Below are positions 1 through 10,201 of a stretch of DNA of 22,713 bases, one piece after another; the first letter of the stretch is position 1; each line of letters opens with the position of its first letter. Below the pieces are notes generated by a model that was given only the letters and a program-made list of their open reading frames with translations, was not told where the DNA came from and did not search any database. The DNA is taken from the NCBI GenBank assembly GCA_001931905.2, contig MSJI02000402.1:1-22713 (forward strand), read 5' to 3'. The DNA comes from Cladosporium sp. IMV 00045 (Eukaryota; Ascomycota; Dothideomycetes; Cladosporiales; Cladosporiaceae). Position numbers and translations under genes: made by a program.

Positions 1-711
1 GCAAGTTGCGCGCATGCATGGCTCGAGCATGGGATGGGCTAAGTATACAACTGTCTGTGCCTCTTTCTGCCCTGCTCCGGCATCTTGCGGCTAACCTGGG
101 CCTGTCAGATCGGGGTGGTATAGATTAAAAAGTGTGCTCTCGGCCTCTGACATCCACCGTGATCCGATCGGTCTTGGTTTATACTTCTGTTTTCCGTTGC
201 AGAGACATCACTTGTCCATCGTTGCTATTGTTGTTGTCGTCGACGTCAACAACTGCCGACCCGGACCCAAACATCATCATCATCATCCCACACTTGTACC
301 GAGCGTTTCTGGAGAAGGGCCAGCACGGGCAGGCGTGCTCGATCAACGTCATTGCCGCTGGTGTTCATTGGCGTTGCCGCCGAACCGTGGATGATCAGCT
401 GCATCTATCATTCTTGTTCCGCGCCGGCACAGCAAGCCATCACGACGATCATCCTCGCTCTCTTTTTTCTCGCGGCCCTGCAAACATCTCCCTCGCCTTC
501 TCCCCTCTCGTTCGCGCATCTCTTGCATTCCCCCCCATACACATCGCTAACCAAGAAAGCACGCGGAGTCACCACCGCAGAGCCGTGAGGTCGGTCCCAG
601 ACCTGCAGTCGACTCTGGAACGCGCAGTCACGCCGCAGGGAAACATTTGGCGAGCCTAGCATTCTACTGGCACGTTCTCTGTGCGACGTCGAGCGACGAA
701 TAACCGCCAGC
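1..711 (+). promoter_or_regulatory. Promoter and 5' leader region of the PH-domain gene
   Basis: I see no convincing gene in this stretch. Open frames here lack family resemblance, and their composition (runs of S, P, H, R) is that of translated pyrimidine-rich non-coding DNA. There is an A/T-rich TATA-like patch at about 119-133, a short CAT repeat at 272-286, and a C/T-rich block at about 460-540 that is typical of fungal core promoters and leaders. No ATG occurs between about 541 and 711, so the ATG at 712 would be the first one met by a ribosome scanning a transcript that starts after the C/T block. The transcription start itself cannot be fixed from sequence. Confidence 0.6.
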
Positions 712-3700
712 ATGCCTAGACCAAGAGGTCAGTCTCACTCTGCCTCCTTCCTGCCCTTTCGAGCTTTCACCTGACACTTCTTCTCCGCGCAGTCCTCAGC
801 TTTATGACCGCCTGGTCCTCGCCCAACTCCGACCCTGGCCCAAACTCACCCACCAGGTCAGGAAGATCGCAGCAAGACCAGCAGCAGACTCCACCGAGAA
901 GACCCCTCCCGTCCATCGACACTGCAACACCGCAGTCTGGCGTACAGATCGATTCGCTTGCCAAAGGCTCGCCAGTCCCGAGCAGCCCGGGCACACCGTC
1001 AAGAGCAAGAGCAGACAGCCGGGCGACAGGAGGAAGGCCAGAAAGCATGGTGCAAACATATCAACCGCCGCAGGTGGACGTGGCACAGGACACACCGCCA
1101 GAGCTCGCGCCGATCTTCAGCTATCTGAACAGCCACAGCAACAAGCTCTACCAGGAAGGCTATTTCCTGAAGCTTCATGACCTGGACTCACGAGGCAGGC
1201 CGAGTGGAGAAAGAGAGTGGGTTGAGTGTTTTGCTCAGCTTGTCGGCACGGTCTTGTCGCTTTGGGATGCCGCAGCACTGGATGCTGCTGGTGAAGATGG
1301 CGAGGTCGTCCCTACCTTCATCAATCTCAGCGACGCATCCCTTAAAATGGTATGTATAGTCTTGCGTGTGCGCGCAACAAATGGCTAAGAACGTACGCAG
1401 ATCGAATCACTACCAATGAGCGGAGCACAGGGCGGAAGCCTTCAGAATGTGCTAAGCATATCCACCGCTGCCAACAACCGCTATTTGCTCCACTTCAATT
1501 CTTACAACTCCCTGACACAGTGGACAGCTGGTATTCGACTTGCCATGTTCGAGCACGCTACGCTTCAAGAGGCCTACACTGGATCCCTGATCGCGGGCAA
1601 GGGTCGATTCCTCAATAACATTAAGCAGATCATGGAGCGCTCAAGATTCGCCCATGAAGACTGGGCTCGTGTGAGATTCGGAGCTGGCACACCCTGGAAG
1701 CGATGCTGGTGCGTCATCTCTCCACCAGACGAGAAAGAATACCAGAAGTCGCAGAAGTCGTTGAAGAAGAGCGCCTACGACCGTACTGTCAAGATTCCCA
1801 AGGGAGACATCAAGTTTTACGATACGCGCAAAGTGACCAAGAAGACGAGGCCAATTGCGACGATCACTGATGCCTATGCTGCCTACGCCATCTATCCGCA
1901 GTCGAAGCCGCTCATCGATCAATCGACACTGGTCAAGCTTGAAGGTCTGGTCACTGTTCATACCCAGTCTGAGGCTACCACCGAGGGGTTTGTCTTCGTT
2001 ATGCCAGAGGTACATGCCGCTGTTTCTGGCTTCGAGATGATGCTGAGATGGCTCTTTCCCGTATACGACACATTCGGACTTTACGGCAGACCACAGAGGC
2101 TGATCGCAGACACGCTCGACCAGCGTGGTTTGATGTTTGCTCTACCTCAAGACCGCCGTTACGGTTATCTCGATATTCTGGATGTGTCGGGCCTCATCCA
2201 CGCCCCGGGCAGCCATTCCTGGAGTGAGCGGCAATGGCGCAAAGAAATGAAGAAATTGACTTCAGAGAGGATGAGTACATACAGAGAAAACGGACTTGGG
2301 AGTCTACGCCAGCTCAGCCAACGGCGTAATACCGTCTCGCGGACATCTCTGCCGGGAGGCCAGGGCGGTGTCCGCTTCGACGATGGTTCTGACAATTCTG
2401 CACCACCTTCTAGGACAATGTCGCCGCTTCCAAGGAACCCTGACTTCGCACCGCCGAGAAGGACGGATTCTGCGCCGCCCGTGAACTCACCCTTCAACGG
2501 CCACAAGCGCGCTGCTTCTGACGCGCATGGCTACAGAAAGTATATGACCGAAACACCATCACGTCTCTCCTACGAGTCTGGACGACCCAGCGATGACGAT
2601 CTTCCCCCACCACCACCTAGGCATGGTGGTGCACTGGGAGCAGCGTCTGGCCGTCCAGGTGGACCGGGCGGGTTGGAGCGCATCCAGTCTGGAGCGGAAG
2701 TGCCCACAGTCTCCGGCATGTATAGCGACTTGAGCGTGCAGGATCAGCCCATGCCATCACATCTGCTGCCGGTCGCATCTCCGCCGGCGTTCCAGCATAA
2801 CCCAGGGTCTAGACCTGCTAACCAACCTGCGGTGCCACCTGAGCTTCGCCGAGCTCACTCGAACGTGGATGCTGCAACTCTTCACCAGATGCAAGATGCC
2901 ACTCGGGGAAATCACACGCCGGAGGATGAATACGCGGACGGCCATAATGACAACAGGGTAGTTCTCACCAATCTACCAAACACCGAACAAGAAACGAAAG
3001 CTGATCGAACATTACAAGGGGTGGTAAGCCACGATGAAACGACGACGCAGCCGGGCGAGCCGAAACAGCCTAACGAAGCTATTTCGGGCGACACTAACCC
3101 AGAGACGGAAGGCGGTGAAGTACGAAAAGCGGGTCTCGGTGACGTGGGCCCGGCAGATATTATTATTGTTGATGGACATTCTTCTTCTCGACCTCGCGGT
3201 GATGTACAGCAGCAGTCTCAGCATCCAAGCACTCCGCCAATACAAATGCAGTCAACCCATAGCATCTCCCGGAAACCCGTTCCGTCAGCATCCCATCCCG
3301 ATCCGCCCTCAGAGGCTTTTCCTCCTCCCTCTGATGAACCATATGTTGCCACATCCTTGAGTGACGACGAGTCGCGCCATAACAGCTTGCAAGATGCCTT
3401 TATTGACCAAGATGCCCTGGATCGTGTGCTGCAGGACGGCGAGCGCTCCAGTACCATGCAGAGTGCCGCTTCTACGGAACCCGACTATGCCAGCTCTGTA
3501 GGCTCCATTCACGAAGAGCGTAGACCTGTTGACCGACCACGTGCTGGCAAGCTGAAGACTGTCGGAAATCCCGACTTACCACAAGATGACCCAAAATACG
3601 GTAGACTCGATACGTGGCAGGCACAACAGGCAGCCCAGAATGCAAAACTTCCGGACATCGACTTCGGTCCCACTTATGCCTACAAGCCATCCAGTCGCCC

Positions 3701-4871
3701 TGGCACGAGCGGGACAATGATGGCCGACGAGAGAAGCAGGTCGCGATCACAGGACCGTCTACGTGCCTCCGGCCGCCTGACACCCTCCGGCATAAGCCCA
3801 CAAGAAACCACCAACAGACATTCGTACTTCGGCGGCGTCCCCGTCCTGCACTCCGGCGGCGCCTCTCCCAACAACAATCACGAAGGCGACATCTCCCGCA
3901 GCCACAGCAGGGGGCAAAGCGTCGCCTGGACGCCCAGCAGCGGCAACTCACCACGCCGCCAGCAAAGCACCAGCCTCACGCCCGAACAATGGGTTCAACA
4001 ACGCGCCTCCATGGCCGCCGCACCCCACCACCCACCCCGCGGCGCCTCCCCCGCCTTCGCCCACCATCAACGCACCGGCTCATCCGGTAGCTTCAACGCG
4101 CCCAATATCCGCAAATCACTCTCCAAAACCCCTCCACCCTTCGCCCGCGCCCACTCCGGCGACTGGACACAATATGCCCAGCAGGGCCAAAACCAGCAAG
4201 GCCAACAAGGCCAACGCACACCCCCCTCCCGCCCGCTCTCTCGCGGCGCGAGCATGTACCTCTCCACCGCCGTCGCCCAACAAAGCAACCTCCTCCAATC
4301 CTCCCAACCCGCCAGCCTCTCCGCCCGCGAGCAAATGCACGTCGCGCGCGCCACAGGCACCCCTCTCCTAGACATGGCGGGCAAGACCAAAAAACAGCAA
4401 GAACAAGCAGGCGCCGCGAGCGCGGGACTCGTAGGCGCCATAGGCGCTCGCGAGCGCGACAAAGCCGCCATGAAAGCGGGCCACAGGAGCAGCATGGCTG
4501 TCGAAAGTGCGATTAGAGCCAAGCAGGATCGGATCAGGCAGGAGGCCGAGGCGCAGGCTTGGCACTTGCAGCAGCAGCAGATGCAACAGCAACAGCAGCA
4601 GATTCAGGCGCAGCAGATGCAGATGTATCAACAGCAGCAAATGCAGCAGCAAATACAGCAGCAACAGGTTGCGAATTGCTACGGCGGCATGCCGAGTACG
4701 AGTCCGGGTACGCTGTACGGTTTCCCACAGCAGCAGCAGTACATGCCACAGCAGCAGCAACAGGGAGGCGCGGCGCAGACGCCTGGAACGCCTGGAGGGA
4801 CCAACAACAACAGGCAGAGTTGGTTCGGGGGGAGTTATTTCGGCGGTGGGACTCAGCAGGGCGGGAGGTGA
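712..4871 (+). CDS. Caf120/Skg3-like PH-domain protein with a long disordered, Q-rich tail
   Basis: I model three exons: 712-727, 793-1349 and 1401-4871, encoding 1347 aa. The introns (728-792, GTCAGT...CAG; 1350-1400, GTATGT...CAG) keep the frame exactly. The 5-codon first exon supplies the N-terminus MPRPRVLSF, and its ATG has A at -3. Residues about 124-245 form a pleckstrin-homology domain (GYFLKL start, WTAGIRLAMFE end). A second, insert-split PH-like region follows at about 278-420 (WKRCWCVI, then a Lys-rich insert, then FVFVMPEVH and a helical segment). This double arrangement is that of the fungal Caf120/Skg3 family, which in yeast is linked to the CCR4-NOT complex and the polarised cell cortex. 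From about residue 490 the protein is low-complexity, rich in S, P, G and Q, with a poly-Gln block at about 1247-1282. The role in this organism is inferred only from the family. The gene is convergent with RRN3. Confidence is high for the gene and both introns, moderate for the Caf120/Skg3 assignment. Confidence 0.85.
4567..4765 (+). repeat. CAG/CAA-rich poly-glutamine coding repeat
   Basis: Imperfect CAG/CAA/ATG triplets encode Gln runs broken by Met, Ile and Ala at 4567-4672. A second, shorter Q run lies at about 4727-4765. The mixture of CAG and CAA interrupts the pure repeat. It sits inside the reading frame of the PH-domain protein's disordered tail. Confidence 0.9.
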
Positions 4872-5724
4872 GCGCGAAGTCTAAGACTGAATCAAGGTTC
4901 TGGGGAGCGGGAAAAGGCATTTTGCTTGATCGAAGCGAGGTGGATCTCTGTATTATCTGCTGGCTCATTTCTCTTTCTGGGACTATTGTAGTAGCATCTT
5001 GCATTATCTTATCTCCTATCATGCCACGAAAGCGAAATCGAATTATCAAAAGCGTCTTTCTTATCAAGGGAGTTTTCTATCCATTTCCATCCAGGTACAT
5101 TGAGTCTTGCTCTTTGCGGCTATTGGATTTTTTGATATTCGACGTATCAATTACATTATTTCAATTACATTACAGAAGGGGGAAAAGCCATCTCCATAGT
5201 CTTATCCGGGATTTTTCGCACTTGATTTAATGTGATTTGAATTCGTCCTTTATCTGCCTCTCTACTCTACCACCGTCTCTGCCACCACCATCATCGATCG
5301 ATCGGTAGAAAAAAGCGCCAACCTCCACCCACTCCTCAAGCAGCTTCGATACGACCACCCATCATACTCAAAACACCATCATCACTGCAAGCAAAAATAG
5401 GAAGCCCCAAGACACCTCAAGACCCAGTTACCTCCCAACGCCAATCGTCACGAAGCAAAGACGCTGGAAGCATTTGATCTTTTGTTCGCTCGCTCGCTGT
5501 GCGTCCTTTTGACTGACTCCTCTCCCAGAAACAGAAAATAGACGAAGAGAAATAAAAAACGCCCAAAGATTTTTGTTGACCGTCCCGGAAAGCGCCGCGC
5601 TAAAGATATATCCCAGTGGAGAGGAAAAAACTCGACAGAAAGACAGAAAGAAAGAAAGAAAGAAAGAAAGAGACCAAGCACCTCCTTCAAAGCCCAAGAA
5701 CGCAAAATAACGAAAGAGCCCTAC
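4872..5724. other. Convergent intergenic region (3' ends of the PH-domain gene and RRN3)
   Basis: These 853 nt lie between two stop codons that face each other. I see no gene. The first part (4900-5230) is A/T-richer than the flanking coding DNA, as expected for a 3' UTR and terminator region. An AATAAA-type hexamer is present on + at 5551-5556, but it lies 680 nt past the PH-gene stop, so I do not assign it to that gene. Small simple-sequence patches occur: ATCG repeats at about 5293-5305 and a GAAA microsatellite at 5646-5672. Open frames running through this segment are short and show no family features. Confidence 0.6.
5646..5672 (+). repeat. GAAA tetranucleotide microsatellite
   Basis: About six tandem GAAA units run from 5646 to 5670, preceded by a diverged unit (GACA). 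They lie about 55 nt beyond the RRN3 stop codon, in non-coding DNA. The purine-only strand is the + strand. Confidence 0.9.
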
Positions 5725-7827
5725 CTAACTGCTCGTCGAAGCGCTGTCGACAAACGCCGCGTCGTTGCCCTGCATGTGCTCGAGAATCGAATCGTCGCTG
5801 TCGCTATCAGCATCACTGTCGTCATCACTCTCATCTTCGCTGTAAACATCCTCCTCGTCATCCTGCCTCATGCCGCGCGGGAGTTTCCACTCGTTATAAT
5901 CGCCCTCGACCCATCTCTTGCTCTTGGGCAAGTGGTACGGGTCGAAAGGGAAATACGCCTCGAGCTGATGATGTGCCTCGCCGGTCTTGCGGTCCCAGGC
6001 GGTTTCGCGGCGGCCGATGTCGATGGCGTGACGCCCGCCGGAGCCGTAGTAGTTTGCCGTCTGGCCGAGGCGGAGGCGCTTGTTGCTCTCGATCAGGGAG
6101 AGGACTTCGAAGAGGCGCACGTGGCGGGCGATGTTGGCGAATTCGGCGACGATGGCGGGAGAGCAGACTTTGAGCGGATTGAGACGGGAGAAGATGTTGC
6201 GGGAGAGGGTTTCTTTCAGGCCAGGAAGCCAGGCGAGATCACGGTGTTCGGCGAGGATGTCGTCTTCGTTGTAGTCGTCGCCGTCGACGTCGGGGTTTGC
6301 GGAACCGACGACGAGGTCGCGCCAGCGGAAGCAGAAGATGTAGAGGATGGCTTGGGCTACTGCGTAGTAGATTGCGTAGGATCGCCTGTCGGGTCCGCGG
6401 CAGTCCGGTTCGGCGCGTTGGCGGATGGCGTCGAGATATTCGCTGAGGGCGCACACGACGTCTCGCACTGAGTGACAGGTGATGTGAGACGCTCTGGCGA
6501 TAAAGCTTGCCAGGTATGCGATGGCAGTAATACGTTGTGCGGGCATTCCGTTGACGAAGGCCAGCTCGCCACATCGACGTGTGAATAATGTGGTGTGCTC
6601 TTCAGATGTTTGGGCGAAGTGGAACAGCAAGAACTGAGCGTGTCTGGTGCGGTTGGGAAGGATGAATGTGGTGAAGTGAGAGAGCATCTGCTGGTATGCT
6701 TGGTTTTCCTCTGGGTGAGAGCCATCCTCGATGAGCGGCGCATAGTATTCGAAGAGGAGGTCCAGTGTGCCGTCCATCTTCGCGACCTTCAGCCTCAGCT
6801 CTTTCAGACGTTGCTCGTCCTCTGTCGATGTTTCTTCTGAGGAAGAGTCGGAGTCGCTCTCATCAGAATCTTCAACTTCATTATCACCGTCCTTCGAGCT
6901 AGGTCTTTGCAGAAGACGCTCCTCTGATTCCTCTGCCAAGTCTTCCAGATCCTGCTGTATCTGCACATCAACACCAACCAGTCGTTGCATGATCAGAGCC
7001 AGTGCTTCCGATTTGAGTTCCTTTGCGTACTCCGAAAGTCTGATGAGTTGCTTCTGGTACTGGATGTAAGATCGTGTTGTTGCCAGGTCATTGGGGAATC
7101 CGAACTTCAAGGCTTTCATGAGGATCCCGCTTGCTGATGGGACCTGCCTGAGTAGTGTCTTGATCGCCAGGTGTAATCTCACAAACATCTGTGGTCTTGG
7201 TGTGCATTCATCGCCCGGAAGTCGGCCAAGAGAGGCGGGAAGTTTGGCAAAGTTCGACACGAGTCTGTCAAGGATGGCGGGGATGTATTTGCTTTGGGCG
7301 CTGGCCAGCGAGACCAGGAAGCGAATGTAGAGACCTACGAAGACTTCGTCACGACCGAGCCAGGCCAAGTCGAGGACGGCGATGACCAGTTTTCCACATT
7401 CTCCCAGCGAGCTCACGCGTGCCTCGAGAGCGAGCAAGTACTTCCTGAGCAGCTTGCTGCTGGGTGCATCACTGTCGAAGGCATCCTGGCTCAGCAAGGC
7501 CACGAGTTTTGTGTACTGTGCGTCGTCTTTCACTTCACCCGAAGAGGCGGACGCGGCAAGGTGTCTCTCAATCCCAACGCGAACCTCCTCTTTCACGAGC
7601 TCGAAGCTCTTCTCGTTCCAACTCTCGTCGAGGATCTTGATGTCAACATTCGGGCTGAAGGCGACCTTGAGCTTTTTGGTCGCGGTAGACAGGCCGGCCT
7701 CGTCGTCGGTGTCCATGTATGAGCTGTCGCGTTTGAGACCGATGGTGGGTCTAGCCGGTGGTGGCATTGGTTTGGAAGTAGGGTGTGATGGCATTGCGGG
7801 TGGTGGCGCTGCCGCGAGCGAGACCAT
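5725..7827 (-). CDS. RRN3: RNA polymerase I-specific transcription initiation factor RRN3 (TIF-IA)
   Basis: One uninterrupted 700-aa frame. I start at the ATG at 7827, which has a strong context (ACC before, G at +4). The same frame extends eight codons upstream only to a GTG, behind an in-frame stop. The protein matches the RRN3 family along its length: helical HEAT-like repeats from about residue 70, and the conserved segment SRLNPLKVCSPAIVAEFA. Near the C-terminus comes FPFDPYHLPKSKRW followed by the EW motif. An acidic Ser/Asp/Glu loop at about 313-338 interrupts the repeats, as in yeast Rrn3, and a second acidic stretch lies just before the C-terminus. RRN3 binds RNA polymerase I and recruits it to the rDNA promoter through core factor; in other eukaryotes it is controlled by growth signals including TOR. 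Yeast Rrn3 is 627 aa, so the length is normal. The gene is divergent from PPE1 and convergent with the PH-domain gene. Confidence 0.95.
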   Translation of the reverse strand: MVSLAAAPPPAMPSHPTSKPMPPPARPTIGLKRDSSYMDTDDEAGLSTATKKLKVAFSPNVDIKILDESWNEKSFELVKEEVRVGIERHLAASASSGEVKDDAQYTKLVALLSQDAFDSDAPSSKLLRKYLLALEARVSSLGECGKLVIAVLDLAWLGRDEVFVGLYIRFLVSLASAQSKYIPAILDRLVSNFAKLPASLGRLPGDECTPRPQMFVRLHLAIKTLLRQVPSASGILMKALKFGFPNDLATTRSYIQYQKQLIRLSEYAKELKSEALALIMQRLVGVDVQIQQDLEDLAEESEERLLQRPSSKDGDNEVEDSDESDSDSSSEETSTEDEQRLKELRLKVAKMDGTLDLLFEYYAPLIEDGSHPEENQAYQQMLSHFTTFILPNRTRHAQFLLFHFAQTSEEHTTLFTRRCGELAFVNGMPAQRITAIAYLASFIARASHITCHSVRDVVCALSEYLDAIRQRAEPDCRGPDRRSYAIYYAVAQAILYIFCFRWRDLVVGSANPDVDGDDYNEDDILAEHRDLAWLPGLKETLSRNIFSRLNPLKVCSPAIVAEFANIARHVRLFEVLSLIESNKRLRLGQTANYYGSGGRHAIDIGRRETAWDRKTGEAHHQLEAYFPFDPYHLPKSKRWVEGDYNEWKLPRGMRQDDEEDVYSEDESDDDSDADSDSDDSILEHMQGNDAAFVDSASTSS

Positions 7828-8704
7828 GGTGGTGAATGTTGTGGTCGACACGGGCGGCGGGGAGGACAGGAGGATGTTGGTATATCATTAGATGTCGAGG
7901 TAGAGGACTATTGAGGACTATGTCGGCCGTGCGTGCGAGACTGGCACCTGGGCGGGGAAGGGTTGTTTGGATGGATGGTAAGGCGGCGTGAAAAGTTCAG
8001 TCTGTAGGTGGAGGCGCTCGTGTGAGCGCTTCCAACAAGTGCGCAATCGATCCGTGCTTCCGCTGCTAGCGAAAAGCTTATTTCTCCGCATTTTACAGAA
8101 TGTCACGTGTGGTGAAAGACCCTGATGAGCCTGAGGCATGGACATCACACGATTGACTGCTGCTGTGGAATGGCATGGCTCAATATGAGTGAACCTAACT
8201 CAGATATCAAATGGAGAAGGGCGCGTGGAGGGTAATTGGATGACAGAAGTGCTTTTTTGGATTGTTCTGTTAGTGTCTCTAAGCCAGTAAACCGACGTTA
8301 TCTTGGATTATCAATTGCTAGCCTCTTAAGGCAACGTTTTGATGGGGCAATTAACTAATCTTCAATCAAGTCTTGGTTAACAGAGGCGGGGGCGGGGAAT
8401 GAAGCGAGTCACATTTGCTACCTCCAGGCATCATTCTACTACTTCACTTCATTTGCGCACAAAACACCTTACGTTACTTCAAGGCCTCATCTTCAGGATC
8501 CGCGCATGTCCAATAATGCTCTGCTTTAACAGTTTAATCACCGAGGTTCTAACATACTCAACAAGATAAAAAGATCACATCCTCGCGGACTTGAATTCCG
8601 GCGTTCGCCACTGCATCTCACAACACCGTCCAAAACTGCAACATATCCACTCCAGAATTGACTTCAACAACCTGTCCCACACCTCCGACCAACCAGGAAG
8701 AAAA
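7828..8704. promoter_or_regulatory. Shared divergent promoter region of RRN3 (-) and PPE1 (+)
   Basis: These 877 nt separate two start codons pointing away from each other, and no gene is visible inside. Candidate sites seen directly: a CACGTG E-box at 8104-8109 (preceded by T, the form bound by Cbf1/bHLH proteins in fungi); a GATGAG hexamer at 8124-8129, matching the core of the yeast PAC element found upstream of Pol I/III and ribosome-biogenesis genes; a GC-box/STRE-like G run at about 8386-8398; and an A-rich TATA-like patch (GATAAAAAGATC) near 8565-8577, about 130 nt before the PPE1 ATG. All are short motifs that could occur by chance. The middle section (8200-8370) is A/T-rich. Confidence 0.55.
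8104..8109. promoter_or_regulatory. CACGTG E-box in the RRN3-PPE1 promoter region
   Basis: A perfect palindromic CACGTG preceded by T, 277 nt upstream of the RRN3 ATG and 596 nt upstream of the PPE1 ATG. It is the core site for Cbf1/Pho4/USF-type bHLH factors in fungi. Function is inferred from the motif and its location only. Confidence 0.4.
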
Positions 8705-9844
8705 ATGTCATCCCTCTTGAGGTCCTCCTTCGACGCGCCACCACCGCCCGCACACGCACAACCACAACAACCACAACACCCAGAATCCGACGAGAGCTCA
8801 TCCGACTCCAGCGCAGCCAGCATCGACACCATCCGACCAAACGAACAAGAATTCCCCGCCGGACCCCACCACTGGACCAACTACTTCTCACAAGAACTGC
8901 ACTTCACCAAACCCCTCCCGGAAGGCCTCACAGCCCACTACCACGCCTACATCACACCCCCAGCCAACCCAAGCAAAGACCCCCTTTTCGTCTGCCACCA
9001 CGGCGCGGGCTCCTCAGCGCTGACCTTCGCCCTGTTCGCGCGCGAAATCCGCTCCCACCTTCCCAGCGCAGGAATCCTCTCCCTCTCCGCGCGGGGCCAC
9101 GGCAGCACAATCCTAACCACATCCACCAACTCCCCCGCGCCCCCAGACTACAGCCTCGAAACCCTCACCTCCGACGCCCTCGCCATCCTCCTCGAAACCC
9201 AAGCCCACTTCTCCTGGCCCACCCTCCCACCTTTGGTATTAATCGGCCACTCCCTAGGCGGCGCCATCGTGACCAACCTCACAACCACGCACGGAAAACT
9301 CCTCGCCCCGACCCTCATCGGCTACGCCGTCCTCGACGTCGTCGAAGGCTCCGCGCTCGAAGCCCTCGCGTTCATGAAAACCTATCTCGCGCAGCGTCCT
9401 TCGCTCTTCGACTCCGCCGCCTCCGCGATCGATTGGCACGTGCGCACGCGCACATTACGCCACGCAGAGAGCGCGCGCGTGTCAGTCCCCAGTCTCCTCA
9501 CGCAAACTCCCTCGGGCCGGTACGCGTGGCGAACCGATCTAGGCTCCACAGCGCCATGGTGGGAGTCCTGGTTCGGGGGCATGAGCGGGCGGTTCCTGTC
9601 GGGCAGGGGGGCGAAGCTGCTCGTGCTCGCGGGCACGGACAGACTCGATAAGGAGCTGATGATCGGGCAGATGCAGGGCAAGTTTCAGCTGGAAGTCATT
9701 CCGGAGGCGGGGCATTTCGTGCAGGAAGATGTGCCGGGACGATTGGCGGGGTTGGTGGTGGAGTTTTATAGGAGGAATGATCGGAGTCAGTTGGTGTTGC
9801 CGCCGAAGGTGGGGGAGTTGATCGCGAGGGGGGTGAAGGTTTGA
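8705..9844 (+). CDS. PPE1: Protein phosphatase methylesterase 1 (PP2A C-subunit demethylase)
   Basis: Intronless, 379 aa from the ATG at 8705, which follows an A-run (AAAAATG). The frame is open further upstream only from a TTG. This is an alpha/beta hydrolase of the PME-1 family. After a Ser/Pro/Gln-rich N-terminus comes the family's WTNYF segment at about residue 60. HHGAGSSALTF forms the oxyanion region. The nucleophile elbow GHSLGG places Ser at residue 183. DVVEG places the likely acid Asp at 211, and AGHFVQED places His at 337, completing the catalytic triad. PME-1 removes the methyl ester from the C-terminal Leu of the PP2A catalytic subunit, opposing the methyltransferase PPM1, and can also inactivate PP2A. 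Human PME-1 is 386 aa, so the protein is full length. Codon usage is strikingly C-ending over the first three quarters and G-ending over the last quarter. Confidence 0.95.
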   Translation: MSSLLRSSFDAPPPPAHAQPQQPQHPESDESSSDSSAASIDTIRPNEQEFPAGPHHWTNYFSQELHFTKPLPEGLTAHYHAYITPPANPSKDPLFVCHHGAGSSALTFALFAREIRSHLPSAGILSLSARGHGSTILTTSTNSPAPPDYSLETLTSDALAILLETQAHFSWPTLPPLVLIGHSLGGAIVTNLTTTHGKLLAPTLIGYAVLDVVEGSALEALAFMKTYLAQRPSLFDSAASAIDWHVRTRTLRHAESARVSVPSLLTQTPSGRYAWRTDLGSTAPWWESWFGGMSGRFLSGRGAKLLVLAGTDRLDKELMIGQMQGKFQLEVIPEAGHFVQEDVPGRLAGLVVEFYRRNDRSQLVLPPKVGELIARGVKV

Positions 9845-10201
9845 GTTGTCACCTGGCTGGATGTCTGATGGGAATTGGGAGGGAGGGAGGGAGAGTGCGG
9901 AGTCATCGTGTTGACTTCGTTGATGGGTTCCCATGGGCTCCGCTTGCGATATAGACGTGATAAATCACCATCTTGGCAATTGGTGAATGCAGCGGAACAC
10001 AGACTACGGAAATCTCAATTGATGACACAAACACGCAATCTCCCATCGTAAACATCATTTCTCATCCTCGTATTTCTATCATGACAATCATAAAATGCAA
10101 TGCCCACATTCACCAACTCCAACCAAAAAACCTAGAAATAAAAACCCATCTCATGAACACAACACCCCCCATTCCCTCCCCCCTCCTCATCCCAAATCAA
10201 A
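9845..10201. other. Convergent intergenic region after PPE1 and the O-FucT-like gene
   Basis: These 357 nt lie between two facing stop codons. There is a G-rich run directly after the PPE1 stop (about 9880-9896), then an A/T-richer middle. An AATAAA hexamer on + at 10137-10142 is a possible PPE1 polyadenylation signal 293 nt after its stop. A C-rich segment leads into the end of the minus-strand gene. No gene is seen. Confidence 0.5.

Noticed and set aside
132..659. 175-codon open frame upstream of the PH-domain gene
   Set aside because: It begins at a non-ATG codon, has low-complexity Ser/Pro/His/Arg composition, overlaps other frames of similar length, and lies in pyrimidine-rich leader or promoter DNA.
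4559..5230. Open + strand frame running from the poly-Q region into the 3' flank
   Set aside because: It is the Ala-rich out-of-frame reading of CAG repeats (GCA) and then runs into A/T-rich non-coding DNA.
5646..5672. GAAA repeat as a functional element
   Set aside because: It is a short simple microsatellite in a 3' intergenic region; nothing supports a role beyond that.
7828..7851. Eight extra codons at the RRN3 N-terminus
   Set aside because: This extension starts at GTG with an in-frame stop further upstream; the ATG at 7827 has a much better context.
8591..8704. 38 extra codons upstream of the PPE1 ATG
   Set aside because: The extension begins at TTG with no ATG in that stretch; the family start fits the ATG at 8705.
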